From contig CM060958.1 in the NCBI GenBank assembly GCA_030765055.1, forward strand, positions 4,447,967 to 4,511,966: a stretch of 64,000 bases of DNA, written 5' to 3'. Numbering within the stretch: position 1 is the first letter of the stretch; the number at the start of each line of letters is the position of its first letter. Shown piece by piece: positions 43,721 through 58,200 of this stretch. Origin of the DNA: Mantis religiosa (taxonomy: Eukaryota > Arthropoda > Insecta > Mantodea > Mantidae). The translations under genes were made by a program, and so were the position numbers. The notes under the pieces were generated by a model. The model saw only the letters and a list, made by a program, of their open reading frames with translations, had not been told where the DNA came from and searched no databases.

Positions 43721-44339
43721 AAGAACAGGACAAAACACATTTGTAGCAGTGCATAACACAAATCGTAAAAAACGTAACATAAACGTATTAAACATAATAT
43801 TTAATCCATTGTTAGAGTCGTTTAAATTAAAAGTTAAGAAAACTTCTCCATCTAAACGTTAGTTTATTTTATAGCAATTTTGTTATTTTTCTGTGTACAG
43901 AACACGGACACATAAAGGCTTCTCAAAAGCGTTTTGAAGCATGTGACGCGGGTCCTCGCACCACAGTTTGAGGTCATAGTGTCATTTTTTATGCAAATTC
44001 GCCGATCGTTACAAACAAAGGCCATTGTTACATTATTCATTTGTTTACGTGCACAAAATATAGAGATAACTAATGAGGAAGGCAAATCTGAACATTATTG
44101 GATTTCACCGGTAAATATGTGCGTTAATTATCGATTTGCACCCCCGCCACCTAGCGAGCTGTTAGTGAAGTATTGCATTTCACCCAAACGTTTGTCGGCA
44201 GTTTACCTGAATCAGCTTTATGTGCATGTCTTCTTATAGAAATGGTACACACCCCCCTCCCCCCGCTCGCTCGCTAAACTATCCTTTACATGGACAATGT
44301 TTCGAAATATTGCGATTTTGTGGAAAAACGGATTTAACA
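43721..44339. other. intergenic DNA, nothing recognised
   Basis: A 101-codon frame at 43934-44239 (+) has no recognised domain. Otherwise non-coding. Confidence 0.4.
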
Positions 44340-44578
44340 ATTTTATGTTTAAGATATTTTCTTGACAAATAAAATGTATGGCTTGAATTTCCTGTGAATA
44401 TCCTCAGAAGTCCTCTTCATTCTGAATGACCTTTGTATAACTGGTAAGCAGTAAAGGTAGACAAATGCAATTTGTGTAACGTTAACCCTTTCTGAGATAT
44501 TACTTGTCATTTCTCTAAATTTTCCAATACTTATACTTGTCTCAAATCGTTATTCATTTGTACATAAATAGACATGAC
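44340..44578 (+). repeat. AT-rich interspersed repeat, copy 8, left part
   Basis: Long match to the family ('tgtttaagatattttcttgac', 'cctcagaagtcctcttcattc', 'ccaatacttatacttgtctc', 'catttgtacataaatagaca'). It is broken at 44578 by SINE B and resumes at about 44833 with 'acaatacggcgatgtttatc' and 'ttgaaattgatag'. Confidence 0.65.
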
Positions 44579-44832
44579 TGCGATTACTACGGAGGGGATT
44601 GTGCACTGTAACCTGCAGTTTATTGTACCTATGTGCGCAAGTGGGACAACATAGACACCCGCCGATACCTCTACCCTGAAGGAGACCATCAGATGAGAGA
44701 TGATATGAAATGGAGGGATGTAATTAGCCCATCCAGCTTTCGCCTGGTACGTCGGCCACGGGAATCGAATGCGGGCCACAGTCGAAGCCACCTGAGCGAA
44801 TCTCTTAGGTTACTTTATTCCCTTGTAGCTAC
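44579..44832 (-). mobile_element. solitary SINE B copy (reverse) inside the AT-rich repeat
   Basis: On the minus strand it starts near AAGAGATTCGCTCAGGTGG (A-box-like) and has CATTCGATTCCCG (B-box-like). It then carries the body with 'tacctctaccctgaaggaga' and 'actacggaggggattgtgca' (as seen on +). It holds a single copy of the segment that is tandemly amplified at 14600-15317. Confidence 0.65.
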
Positions 44833-45114
44833 AATACGGCGATGTTTATCTTGAAATTGATAGTGTTTGTAACTTAATTAAGTGCATGCCAAGGGAAGAA
44901 TTTGGAATTTCAGAGATCTACATATCGACGTAGTTTAGTCACTTTGGAGTTTAGTTTGAGTGACAATGGTCACGTAAATGCACGTGACCTCAGACTGTCC
45001 TTTATGTGGAACATCTTAAAAAAAAAATGAGTTCCTGAAAAATGGCGCGAAGAACTTGTAGTTTAATATTTTTCATGACAAAACTGTTTTTAATTAGACC
45101 AATGCAGCTGTCCA
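44833..45114. other. end of AT-rich repeat copy 8, then unassigned DNA
   Basis: The first ~40 bp complete the AT-rich repeat. The rest is non-coding with nothing recognised. Confidence 0.4.
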
Positions 45115-45400
45115 CAAAAGTGTTTTGGCAATGTAGAAATTGAGAGATCTGCACTATAACGTGTTGCAACATCGACCCTATTCCCCAGATTTAGCTCCCT
45201 GGGACTTCTCTCTGTTTCCAAAACTGAAGATATTCCTCGCTGTAGGCGGTTTTCGTCCAATTGTGGCTATAAATGGGTACTTCGGAGCACTTCCAGATAA
45301 TGGCATTAGATATTAGAGGAAATTAAACGACTTTGAAAGCATGAATTGTCACTATCAGGCCGAGAACTCTTCATACCATCCTCTTAAGTACTAAAAATTA
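45115..45400 (+). pseudogene. mariner transposase C-terminal fragment
   Basis: The + frame near 45158 reads VLQHRPYSPDLAPWDFSLFPKLKIFL, the conserved mariner block YSPDLAP.D..LFP.LK with the third catalytic Asp. Beyond VGGF the similarity fades and stops follow. No inverted repeat was found beside it. It belongs to a different copy, and probably subfamily, from the one at 21974. Confidence 0.7.
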
Positions 45401-46235
45401 AAACTGTAATGGTCGTTGATGTTACAAACATAGAATATATTTGAAATATATTCTATATTTTAAAGATATCTACAAAGATTTTGCGTATCTTATGTTTTAG
45501 GTGTAATACAAAATTATATAAATTTGTTGCAGAATGGAGATGACTTGTGAGGCGAGTAACATGTAACAACAAACGCAGCTGTTCACTGGCGAACTGCCAT
45601 TCGTCTGTCTTATTATGGAACTTTATATTCTCATGTTAATGCTTTACACAAGTAGCAATGGCAACAAAATAAGGAATGATTTGATGTCAGATCACACTCT
45701 AACGTGACTTAACGACCCCTTATCTCCAATGATCGGCTTAAGTGGACAATTTCTTTGAGAAATATTCAAAACTGTTTTGTGTAATACTCTATTTTATTGC
45801 GGCAAATATTTGATCAAGTTCCAGTAGGACAACTATCTATAGCTATCTGCTTTCTGTTATAATAAAAATATTGAAGTGTAGAAATACGAATGCTCCAGAG
45901 ATCTCTCCATAACTATATGGATTGTAGACTTTCTTTAAAAATTTTCAAAGTTGTGACGGGAATGTTTCCTGCCCTCCAGAATGGTGTTGAAGCTAAGGGT
46001 CTTCTGCTCAGATCTGGCGCTGCTCCAGTCGCTGGTTTCGAACGAGGGAATTAGCTTTTTATCTATTAAAGAAACAATTCCATTTTTCTTTTCAAATTAA
46101 TATAATTTAAATCTTTTAATTCGGAGTAAGAAATTTACAGAATACGTCATAACGTAGATATACAATGAGCTTGATCAATGTAATTGAATTGCATTTAGGC
46201 AGAAATTATGAGCTACCATGACCAACATGCCCGTA
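45401..46235. other. AT-rich intergenic DNA, nothing recognised
   Basis: Non-coding flank of the large satellite. Confidence 0.4.
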
Positions 46236-49200
46236 TGACATTAAATTTGGCAACTGACTCGTATTTTCTCGGTAAACTAGGGTCCCTCGTATATAATGAT
46301 TGGACATGGTAGCTCTATGGTAAAGAGCAATCGGACGTAGACCGGGAGATACCTGGTTCTAATCACGGCCTTGACATTAAATTTGGCAACTGACTCGTAT
46401 TTTCTCGGTAAAGTAGGGTCTCTCATATATAATGATTGGACATGGTAGCTCTATGGTTAAGAGCAATCGGACGTAGACCGGGAGATACATAGTTCTAATA
46501 CCGGCCATGACATTAAATTTGGCAACTGACTCGTATTTTCTCGGTAAACTAGGGTCCCTCATATATAATGATTGGACATGGTAGCTCTATGGTTAAGAGC
46601 AATCGGACGTAGACCGGGAGATACATAGTTCTAATACCGGCCATGACATTAAATTTGGCAACTGACTCGTATTTTCTCGGTAAACTAGGGTCCCTCATAT
46701 ATAATGATTGGACATGGTAGCTCTATGGTTAAGAGCAATCGGACGTAGACCGGGAGATACATAGTTCTAATACCGGCCATGACATTAAATTTGGCAACTG
46801 ACTCGTATTTTCTCGGTAAACTAGGGTCTCTCATATATAATGATTGGACATGGTAGCTCTATGGTTAAGAGCAATCGGACGTAGACCGGGAGATACATAG
46901 TTCTAATACCGGCCATGACATTAAATTTGGCAACTGACTCGTATTTTCTCGGTAAACTAGGGTCCCTCATATATAATGATTGGACATGGTAGCTCTATGG
47001 TTAAGAGCAATCGGACGTAGACCGGGAGATACATAGTTCTAATCCCGGCCATGACATTAAATTTTGCAACTGACTCGTATTTTCTCGGTAAAGTAGGAAA
47101 TCTCATATATAATGATTAGCTATGGTAGCTCTATGGTTAAGAGCAATCGGACGTAGACCGGGAGATACATGGTTCTAATCCCGGCCTTGACTTTAAATTT
47201 TGCAACTGACTCGTATTTTCTCGGTAAAGTAGGATCTCTCATATATAATGATTAGCTATGGTAGCTCAATGGTTAAGAGCAATCGGACGTAGACCGGGAG
47301 ATACATAGTTCTAATCCCGGCCATGACATTAAATTTGGCAACTGACTCGTATTTTCTCGGTAAAGTAGGATCTCTCATATATAATGATTGGACATGGTAG
47401 CTCAATGGTTAAGAGCAATCGGACGTAGACCGGGAGATACATAGTTCTAATCCCGGCCATGACATTAAATTTTGCAACTGACTCGTATTTTCTCGGTAAA
47501 GTAGGGTCTCTCATATATAATGATTGGACATGGTAGCTCTATGGTTAAGAGCAATCGGACGTAGACCGGGAGATACATAGTTCTAATCCCGGCCATGACA
47601 TTAAATTTGGCAACTGACTCGTATTTTCTCGGTTAAGTAGGGTCTCTCATATATAATGATTGGACATGGTAGCTCTATGGTTAAGAGCAATCGGACGTAG
47701 ACCGGGAGATACATAGTTCTAATCCCGGCCATGACATTAAATTTGGCAACTGACTCGTATTTTCTCGGTTAAGTAGGGTCTCTCATATATAATGATTGGA
47801 CATGGTAGCTCTATGGTTAAGAGCAATCGGACGTAGACCGGGAGATACATAGTTCTAATCCCGGCCATGACATTAAATTTTGCAACTGACTCGTATTTTC
47901 TCGGTAAAGTAGGATCTCTCATATATTATGATTAGCTATGGTAGCTCTATGGTTAAGAACAATCGGACGTAGACCGGGAGATACCTGGTTCTAATCCCGG
48001 CCTTGACTTTAAATTTTGCAACTGACTCGTATTTTCTCGGTAAAGTAGGATCTCTCATATATAATGATTGGACATGGTAGCTCTATGGTTAAGAGCAATC
48101 GGACGTAGACCGGGAGATACATAGTTCTAATCCCGACCATGACATTAAATTTGGCAACTGACTCGTATTTTCTCGGTTAAGTAGGGTCTCTCATATATAA
48201 TGATTGGACATGGTAGCTCAATGGTAAAGAGCAATCGGACGTAGACCGGGAGATACCTGGTTCTAATCCCGACCATGACATTAAATTTGGCAACTGACTC
48301 GTATTTTCTCGGTAAAGTAGGATCTCTCATATATAATGATTGGACATGGTAGCTCAATGGTAAAGAGCAATCGGACGTAGACCGGAGATACATGGTTCTA
48401 ATCCCGACCATGACATTAAATTTGGCAACTGACTCGTATTTTCTCGGTTAAGTAGGGTCTCTCATATATAATCATTGGCTATGGTAGCTCAATGGTTAAG
48501 AGCAATCGGACGTAGACCGGGAGATACATGGTTCTAATCCCGGCCATGACATTAAATTTTGCAACTGACTCGTATTTTCTCGGTAAAGTAGGGTCTCTCA
48601 TATATAATCATTGGCTATGGTAGCTCAATGGTTAAGAGCATTCGGACGTAGACCGGAGATACATGGTTCTAATCCCGGCCATGACATTAAATTTTGCAAC
48701 TGACTCGTATTTTCTCGTTAAAGTAGGGTCTCTCATATATAATGATTAGCTATGGTAGCTCAATGGTTATGAGCAATCGGACGTAGACCGGGAGATACAT
48801 GGTTCTACTCCCGGCCATGACATTAAATTTGGCAACTGACTCGTATTTTCTCGGTAAAGTAGGATCTCTCATATATAATGATTGGACATGGTAGCTCTAT
48901 GGTTAAGAGCAATCGGACGTAGACCGGGAGATACATAGTTCTACTCCCGGCCATGACATTAAATTTGGCAACTGACTCGTATTTTCTCGGTAAAGTAGGG
49001 TCTCTCATATATAATGATTGGACATGGTAGCTCAATGGTTAAGAGCAATCGGACGTAGACCGGAGATACATGGTTCTAATCACGGCCTTCACATTAAATT
49101 TGGCAACTGACTCGTATTTTCTCGGTAAACTAGGGTCCCTCATATATAATGATTGGACATGGTAGCTCAATGGTTAAGAGTAATCGGACGTAGACCGGAG

Positions 49201-52200
49201 ATACATGGTTCTAATCACGGCCTTTACATTAAATTTGGCAACTGACTCGTATTTTCTCGGTAAACTAGGGTCCCTCATATATAATGATTGGACATGGTAG
49301 CTCAATGGTTAAGAGCAATCGGACGTAGACCGGAGATACATAGTTCTAATCCCGGCCATGACATTAAATTTGGCAACTGACTCGTATTTTCTCGGTAAAG
49401 TAGGATCTCTCATATATAATGATTAGCTATGGTAGCTCAATGGTTAAGAGCAATCGGACGTAGACCGGGAGATACATAGTTCTAATCCCGGCCATGACAT
49501 TAAATTTGGCAACTGACTCGTATTTTCTCGGTAAACTAGGGTCTCTCATATATAATGATTATCTATGGTAGCTCAATGGTTAAGAGCAATCGGACGTAGA
49601 CCGGGAGATACATGGTTCTAATCCCGGCCATGACATTAAATTTGGCAACTGATTCGTATTTTCTCGGAATACTAGGATCTCTCATATATAATGATTGGAC
49701 ATGGTAGCTCTATGGTTAAGAGCAATCGGACGTAGACCGGGAGATACCTGGTTCTAATCACGGCCTTGACATTAAATTTGGCAACTGACTCGTATTTTCT
49801 CGGTAAAGTAGGGTCTCTCATATAAAATTATTGGACATGGTAGCTCAATGGTTAAGAGCAATCGGACGTAGACCGGGAGATACAAGGTTCTAATCCCGGC
49901 CATGACATTAAATTTTGCAACTGACTCGTATTTTCTCGGTATACTAGGATCTCTCATATATAATGATTAGCTATGGTAGCTCAATGGTTAAGAGCAATCG
50001 GACGTAGACCGGGAGATACATGGTTCTAATCCCGGCCTTGACATTAAATTTTGCAACTGACTCGTATTTTCTCGGTAAAGTAGGATCTCTCATATATAAT
50101 GATTAGCTATGGTAGCTCTATGGTTAAGAGCACTCGGACGTAGACCGGGAGATACATGGTTCTAATCCCGGCCTTGACTTTAAATTTTGCAACTGACTCG
50201 TATTTTCTCGGTTAAGTAGGGTCCCTCATATATAATGATTGGACATGGTAGCTCTATGGTTAAGAGCAATCGGACGTAGACCGGGAGATACATGGTTCTA
50301 ATCCCGGCCATAACATTAAATTTTGCAACTGACTCGTATTTTCTCGGTAAAGTAGGGTCTCTCATATATAATCATTGGCCATGGTAGCTCAATGGTTAAG
50401 AGCAATCGGACGTAGACCGGGAGATACATGGTTCTAATCCCGGCCATGACATTAAATTTTGCAACTGACTCGTATTTTCTCGGTAAAGTAGAGTCTCTCA
50501 TATATAATCATTGGCTATGGTAGCTCAATGGTTAAGAGCATTCGGACGTAGACCGGAGATACATGGTTCTAATCCCCGCCATGACATTAAATTTTGCAAC
50601 TGACTCGTATTTTCTCGTTAAAGTAGGGTCTCTCATATATAATGATTAGCTATGGTAGCTCAATGGTTAAGAGCAATCGGACGTAGACCGGGAGATACAT
50701 GGTTCTAATCCCGGCCTTGACATTAAATTTTGCAACTGACTCGTATTTTCTCGGTAAAGTAGGGTCTCTCATATATAATGTTTGGACATGGTAGCTCAAT
50801 GGTTAAGAGCAATCGGACGTAGACCGGGAGATACATGGTTCTAATCCCGGCCTTGACATTAAATTTTGCAACTGACTCGTATTTTCTCGGTAAAGTAGGG
50901 TCTCTCATATATAATGATTAGCTATGGTAGCTCTATGGTTAAGAGCAATCGGACGTAGACCGGAGATACATGGTTCTAATTCCGACCATGACATTAAATT
51001 TGGCAACTGACTCGTATTTTCTCGGAAAATTAGGGTCCCTCATATATAATGATTAGCTATGGTAGCTCTATGGTTAAGAGCAATCGGACGTAGACCGGGA
51101 GATACATGGTTCTAATCACGGCCATGACATTAAATTTGGCAACTGACTCGTATTTTCTCGGTAAACTAGGGTCCCTCATATATAATGATTAGCTATGGTA
51201 GCTCTATGGTTAAGAGCAATCGGACGTAGACCGGAGATACATGGTTCTAATCCCGACCATGACATTAAATTTGGCAACTGACTCGTATTTTCTCGGTAAA
51301 CTAGGGTCCCTCATATATAATGATTATCTATGGTAGCTCAATGGTTAAGAGCAATCGGACGTAGACCGGGAGATACATGGTTCTAATCCCGGCCATGACA
51401 TTAAATTTGGCAACTGACTCGTATTTTCTCGGAATACTAGGATCTCTCATATATAATGATTGGACATGGTAGCTCTATGGTTAAGAGCAATCGGACGTAG
51501 ACCGGGAGATACATAGTTCTAATCCCGGCCATGACATTAAATTTGGCAACTGACTCGTATTTTCTCGGTAAAGTAGGGTCTCTCATATAAAATGATTGGA
51601 CATGGTAGCTCAATGGTTAAGAGCAATCGGACGTAGACCGGGAGATACAAGGTTCTAATCCCGGCCATGACATTAAATTTTGCAACTGACTCGTATTTTC
51701 TCGGTATACTAGGATCTCTCATATATAATTATTAGCTATGGTAGCTCAATGGTTAAGAGCAATCGGACGTAGACCGGGAGATACATGGTTCTAATCCCGG
51801 CCTTGACATTAAATTTTGCAACTGACTCGTATTTTCTCGGTAAAGTAGGATCTCTCATATATAATGATTAGCTATGGTAGCTCTATGGTTAAGAGCATTC
51901 GGACGTAGACCGGGAGATACATGGTTCTAATCCCGGCCTTGACTTTAAATTTTGCAACTGACTCGTATTTTCTCGGTTAAGTAGGGTCCATCATATATAA
52001 TGATTGGACATGGTAGCTCTATGGTTAAGAGCAATCGGACGTAGACCGGGAGATACATGGTTCTAATCCCGGCCATAACATTAAATTTGGCAACTGACTC
52101 GTATTTTCTCGGTAAAGTAGGGTCTCTCATATATAATCATTGGCCATGGTAGCTCAATGGTTAAGAGCAATCGGACGTAGACCGGGAGATACATGTTTCT

Positions 52201-55200
52201 AATCCCGGCCATGACATTAAATTTTGCAACTGACTCGTATTTTCTCGGTAAAGTAGAGTCTCTCATATATAATCATTGGCTATGGTAGCTCAATGGTTAA
52301 GAGCATTCGGACGTAGACCGGAGATACATGGTTCTAATCCCGGCCATGACATTAAATTTTGCAACTGACTCGTATTTTCTCGTTAAAGTAGGGTCTCTCA
52401 TATATAATGATTAGCTATGGTAGCTCAATGGTTAAGAGCAATCGGACGTAGACCGGGAGATACATGGTTCTAATCCCGGCCTTGACATTAAATTTTGCAA
52501 CTGACTCGTATTTTCTCGGTAAAGTAGGGTCTCTCATATATAATGTTTGGACATGGTAGCTCAATGGTTAAGAGCAATCGGACGTAGACCGGGAGATACA
52601 TGGTTCTAATCCCGGCCTTGACATTAAATTTTGCAACTGACTCGTATTTTCTCGGTAAAGTAGGGTCTCTCATATATAATGATTAGCTATGGTAGCTCTA
52701 TGGTTAAGAGCAATCGGACGTAGACCGGAGATACATGGTTCTAATTCCGACCATGACATTAAATTTGGCAACTGACTCGTATTTTCTCGGAAAATTAGGG
52801 TCCCTCATATATAATGATTAGCTATGGTAGCTCTATGGTTAAGAGCAATCGGACGTAGACCGGGAGATACATGGTTCTAATCACGGCCATGACATTAAAT
52901 TTGGCAACTGACTCGTATTTTCTCGGTAAACTAGGGTCCCTCATATATAATGATTAGCTATGGTAGCTCTATGGTTAAGAGCAATCGGACGTAGACCGGG
53001 AGATACATGGTTCTAATCCCGACCATGACATTAAATTTTGCAACTGACTCGTATTTTCTCGGTAAAGTAGGGTCTCTCATATATAATGATTGGCCATGGT
53101 AGCTCAATGGTTAAGAGCATTCGGACGTAGACCGGAGATACATAGTTCTAATCCCGGCCATGACATTAAATTTGGCAACTGACTCGTATTTTCTCGGTAA
53201 AGTAGGGTCTCTCATATATAATGATTAGCTATGGTAGCTCAATGGTTAAGAGCAATCGGACGTAGACCGGGAGATACATAGTTCTAATCCCGGCCATGAC
53301 ATTAAATTTGGCAACTGACTCGTATTTTCTCGGTAAACTAGGGTCTCTCATATATAATGATTAGCTATGGTAGCTCAATGGTTAAGAGCAATCGGACGTA
53401 GACCGGGAGATACATGGTTCTAATCCCGGCCATGACATTAAATTTGGCAACTGACTCGTATTTTCTCGGTATACAAGGATCTCTCATATATAATGATTGG
53501 ACATGGTAGCTCTATGGTTAAGAGCAATCGGACGTAGACCGGGAGATACATGGTTCTAATCACGGCCATGACATTAAATTTGGCAACTGACTCGTATTTT
53601 CTCGGTAAACTAGGGTCCCTCATATATAATGATTGGACATGGTAGCTCTATGGTTAAGAGCAATCGGACGTAGACCGGGAGATACATAGTTCTAATCCCG
53701 GCCATGACATTAAATTTTGCAACTGACTCGTATTTTCTCGGTAAAGTAGGAAATCTCATATATAATGATTAGCTATGGTAGCTCTATGGTTAAGAGCAAT
53801 CGGACGTAGACCGGGAGATACATGGTTCTAATCCCGGCCTTGACTTTAAATTTTGCAACTGACTCGTATTTTCTCGGTAAAGTAGGATCTCTCATATATA
53901 ATGATTAGCTATGGTAGCTCAATGGTTAAGAGCAATCGGATGTAGACCGGGAGATACATAGTTCTAATCCCGGCCATGACATTAAATTTGGCAACTGACT
54001 CGTATTTTCTCGGTAAAGTAGGATCTCTCATATATAATGATTGGACATGGTAGCTCTATGGTTAAGAGCAATCGGACGTAGACCGGGAGATACATAGTTC
54101 TAATCCCGGCCATGACATTAAATTTGGCAACTGACTCGTATTTTCTCGGTTAAGTAGGGTCTCTCATATATAATGATTGGACATGGTAGCTCTATGGTTA
54201 AGAGCAATCGGACGTAGACCGGGAGATACATAGTTCTAATCCCGGCCATGACATTAAATTTTGCAACTGACTCGTATTTTCTCGGTAAAGTAGGATCTCT
54301 CATATATAATGATTAGCTATGGTAGCTCTATGGTTAAGAACAATCGGACGTAGACCGGGAGATACATGGTTCTAATCCCGGCCTTGACTTTAAATTTTGC
54401 AACTGACTCTTATTTTCTCGGTAAAGTAGGATCTCTCATATATAATGATTAGCTATGGTAGCTCAATGGTTAAGAGCAATCGGACGTAGACCGGGAGATA
54501 CATAGTTCTAATCCCGGCCATGACTTTAAATTTGGCAACTGACTCGTATTTTCTCGGTAAAGTAGGATCTCTCATATATAATGATTGGACATGGTAGCTC
54601 TATGGTTAAGAGCAATCGGACGTAGACCGGGAGATACCTGGTTCTAATCCCGACCATGACATTAAATTTGGCAACTGACTCGTATTTTCTCGGTAAAGTA
54701 GGATCTCTCATATATAATGATTGGACATGGTAGCTCAATGGTAAAGAGCAATCGGACGTAGACCGGAGATACATGGTTCTAATCCCGACCATGACATTAA
54801 ATTTGGCAACTGACTCGTATTTTCTCGGTTAAGTAGGGTCTCTCATATATAATCATTGGCTATGGTAGCTCAATGGTTAAGAGCAATCGGACGTAGACCG
54901 GGAGATACATGGTTCTAATCCCGGCCATGACATTAAATTTTGCAACTGACTCGTATTTTCTCGGTAAAGTAGGGTCTCTCATATATAATCATTGGCTATG
55001 GTAGCTCAATGGTTAAGAGCATTCGGACGTAGACCGGAGATACATGGTTCTAATCCCGGCCATGACATTAAATTTTGCAACTGACTCGTATTTTCTCGTT
55101 AAAGTAGGGTCTCTCATATATAATGATTAGCTATGGTAGTTCAATGGTTAAGAGCAATCGGACGTAGACCGGGAGATACATAGTTCTACTCCCGGCCATG

Positions 55201-58200
55201 ACATTAAATTTGGCAACTGACTCGTATTTTCTCGGTAAACTAGGGTCCCTCATATATAATGATTGGACATGGTAGCTCAATGGTTAAGAGCAATCGGACG
55301 TAGACCGGAGATACATGGTTCTAATCACGGCCTTCACATTAAATTTGGCAACTGACTCGTATTTTCTCGGTAAACTAGGGTCCCTCATATATAATGATTG
55401 GACATGGTAGCTCAATGGTTAAGAGCAATCGGACGTAGACCGGAGATACATAGTTCTAATCCCGGCCATGACATTAAATTTGGCAACTGACTCGTATTTT
55501 CTCGGTAAAGTAGGATCTCTCATATATAATGATTAGCTATGGTAGCTCAATGGTTAAGAGCAATCGGACGTAGACCGGGAGATACATAGTTCTAATCCCG
55601 GCCATGACATTAAATTTTGCAACTGACTCGTATTTTCTCGGTAAACTAGGGTCTCTCATATATAATGATTATCTATGGTAGCTCAATGGTTAAGAGCAAT
55701 CGGACGTAGACCGGGAGATACATGGTTCTAATCCCGGCCATGACATTAAATTTGGCAACTGACTCGTATTTTCTCGGAATACTAGGATCTCTCATATATA
55801 ATGATTGGACATGGTAGCTCTATGGTTAAGAGCAATCGGACGTAGACCGGGAGATACCTGGTTCTAATCACGGCCTTGACATTAAATTTGGCAACTGACT
55901 CGTATTTTCTCGGTAAAGTAGGGTCTCTCATATAAAATGATTGGACATGGTAGCTCAATGGTTAAGAGCAATCGGACGTAGACCGGGAGATACAAGGTTC
56001 TAATCCCGGCCATGACATTAAATTTTGCAACTGACTCGTATTTTCTCGGTATACTAGGATCTCTCATATATAATGATTAGCTATGGTAGCTCAATGGTTA
56101 AGAGCAATCGGACGTAGACCGGGAGATACATGGTTCTAATCCCGGCCTTGACATTAAATTTTGCAACTGACTCGTATTTTCTCGGTAAAGTAGGATCTCT
56201 CATATATAATGATTAGCTATGGTAGCTCTATGGTTAAGAGCATTCGGACGTAGACCGGGAGATACATGGTTCTAATCCCGGCCTTGACTTTAAATTTTGC
56301 AACTGACTCGTATTTTCTCGGTTAAGTAGGGTCCCTCATATATAATGATTGGACATGGTAGCTCTATGGTTAAGAGCAATCGGACGTAGACCGGGAGATA
56401 CATGGTTCTAATCACGGCCATAACATTAAATTTTGCAACTGACTCGTATTTTCTCGGTAAAGTAGGGTCTCTCATATATAATCATTGGCCATGGTAGCTC
56501 AATGGTTAAGAGCAATCGGACGTAGACCGGGAGATACATGGTTCTAATCCCGGCCATGACATTAAATTTGGCAACTGACTCGTATTTTCTCGGTAAAGTA
56601 GAGTCTCTCATATATAATCATTGGCTATGGTAGCTCAATGGTTAAGAGCATTCGGACGTAGACCGGAGATACATGGTTCTAATCCCGGCCATGACATTAA
56701 ATTTTGCAACTGACTCGTATTTTCTCGTTAAAGTAGGGTCTCTCATATATAATGATTAGCTATGGTAGCTCAATGGTTAAGAGCAATCGGACGTAGACCG
56801 GGAGATACATGGTTCTAATCCCGGCCTTGACATTAAATTTTGCAACTGACTCGTATTTTCTCGGTAAAGTAGGGTCTCTCATATATAATATTTGGACATG
56901 GTAGCTCAATGGTTAAGAGCAATCGGACGTAGACCGGGAGATACATGGTTCTAATCCCGGCCTTGACATTAAATTTTGCAACTGACTCGTATTTTCTCGG
57001 TAAAGTAGGGTCTCTCATATATAATGATTAGCTATGGTAGCTCTATGGTTAAGAGCAATCGGACGTAGACCGGAGATACATGGTTCTAATTCCGACCATG
57101 ACATTAAATTTGGCAACTGACTCGTATTTTCTCGGAAAATTAGGGTCCCTCATATATAATGATTAGCTATGGTAGCTCTATGGTTAAGAGCAATCGGACG
57201 TAGACCGGGAGATACATGGTTCTAATCACGGCCATGACATTAAATTTGGCAACTGACTCGTATTTTCTCGGTAAACTAGGGTCCCTCATATATAATGATT
57301 AGCTATGGTAGCTCTATGGTTAAGAGCAATCGGACGTAGACCGGGACATACATGGTTCTAATCCCGACCATGACATTAAATTTTGCAACTGACTCGTATT
57401 TTCTCGGTAAAGTAGGGTCTCTCATATATAATGATTAGCTATGGTAGCTCTATGGTTAAGAGCAATCGGACGTAGACCGGAGATACATGGTTCTAATCCC
57501 GACCATGACATTAAATTTGGCAACTGACTCGTATTTTCTCGGTAAACTAGGGTCCCTCATATATAATGATTATCTATGGTAGCTCAATGGTTAAGAGCAA
57601 TCGGACGTAGACCGGGAGATACATGGTTCTAATCCCGGCCATGACATTAAATTTGGCAACTGACTCGTATTTTCTCGGAATACTAGGATCTCTCATATAT
57701 AATGATTGGACATGGTAGCTCTATGGTTAAGAGCAATCGGACGTAGACCGGGAGATACATAGTTCTAATCCCGGCCATGACATTAAATTTGGCAACTGAC
57801 TCGTATTTTCTCGGTAAAGTAGGGTCTCTCATATAAAATGATTGGACATGGTAGCTCAATGGTTAAGAGCAATCGGACGTAGACCGGGAGATACAAGGTT
57901 CTAATCCCGGCCATGACATTAAATTTTGCAACTGACTCGTATTTTCTCGGTATACTAGGATCTCTCATATATAATTATTAGCTATGGTAGCTCAATGGTT
58001 AAGAGCAATCGGACGTAGACCGGGAGATACATGGTTCTAATCCCGGCCTTGACATTAAATTTTGCAACTGACTCGTATTTTCTCGGTTAAGTAGGATCTC
58101 TCATATATAATGATTAGCTATGGTAGCTCTATGGTTAAGAGCATTCGGACGTAGACCGGGAGATACATGGTTCTAATCCCGGCCTTGACTTTAAATTTTG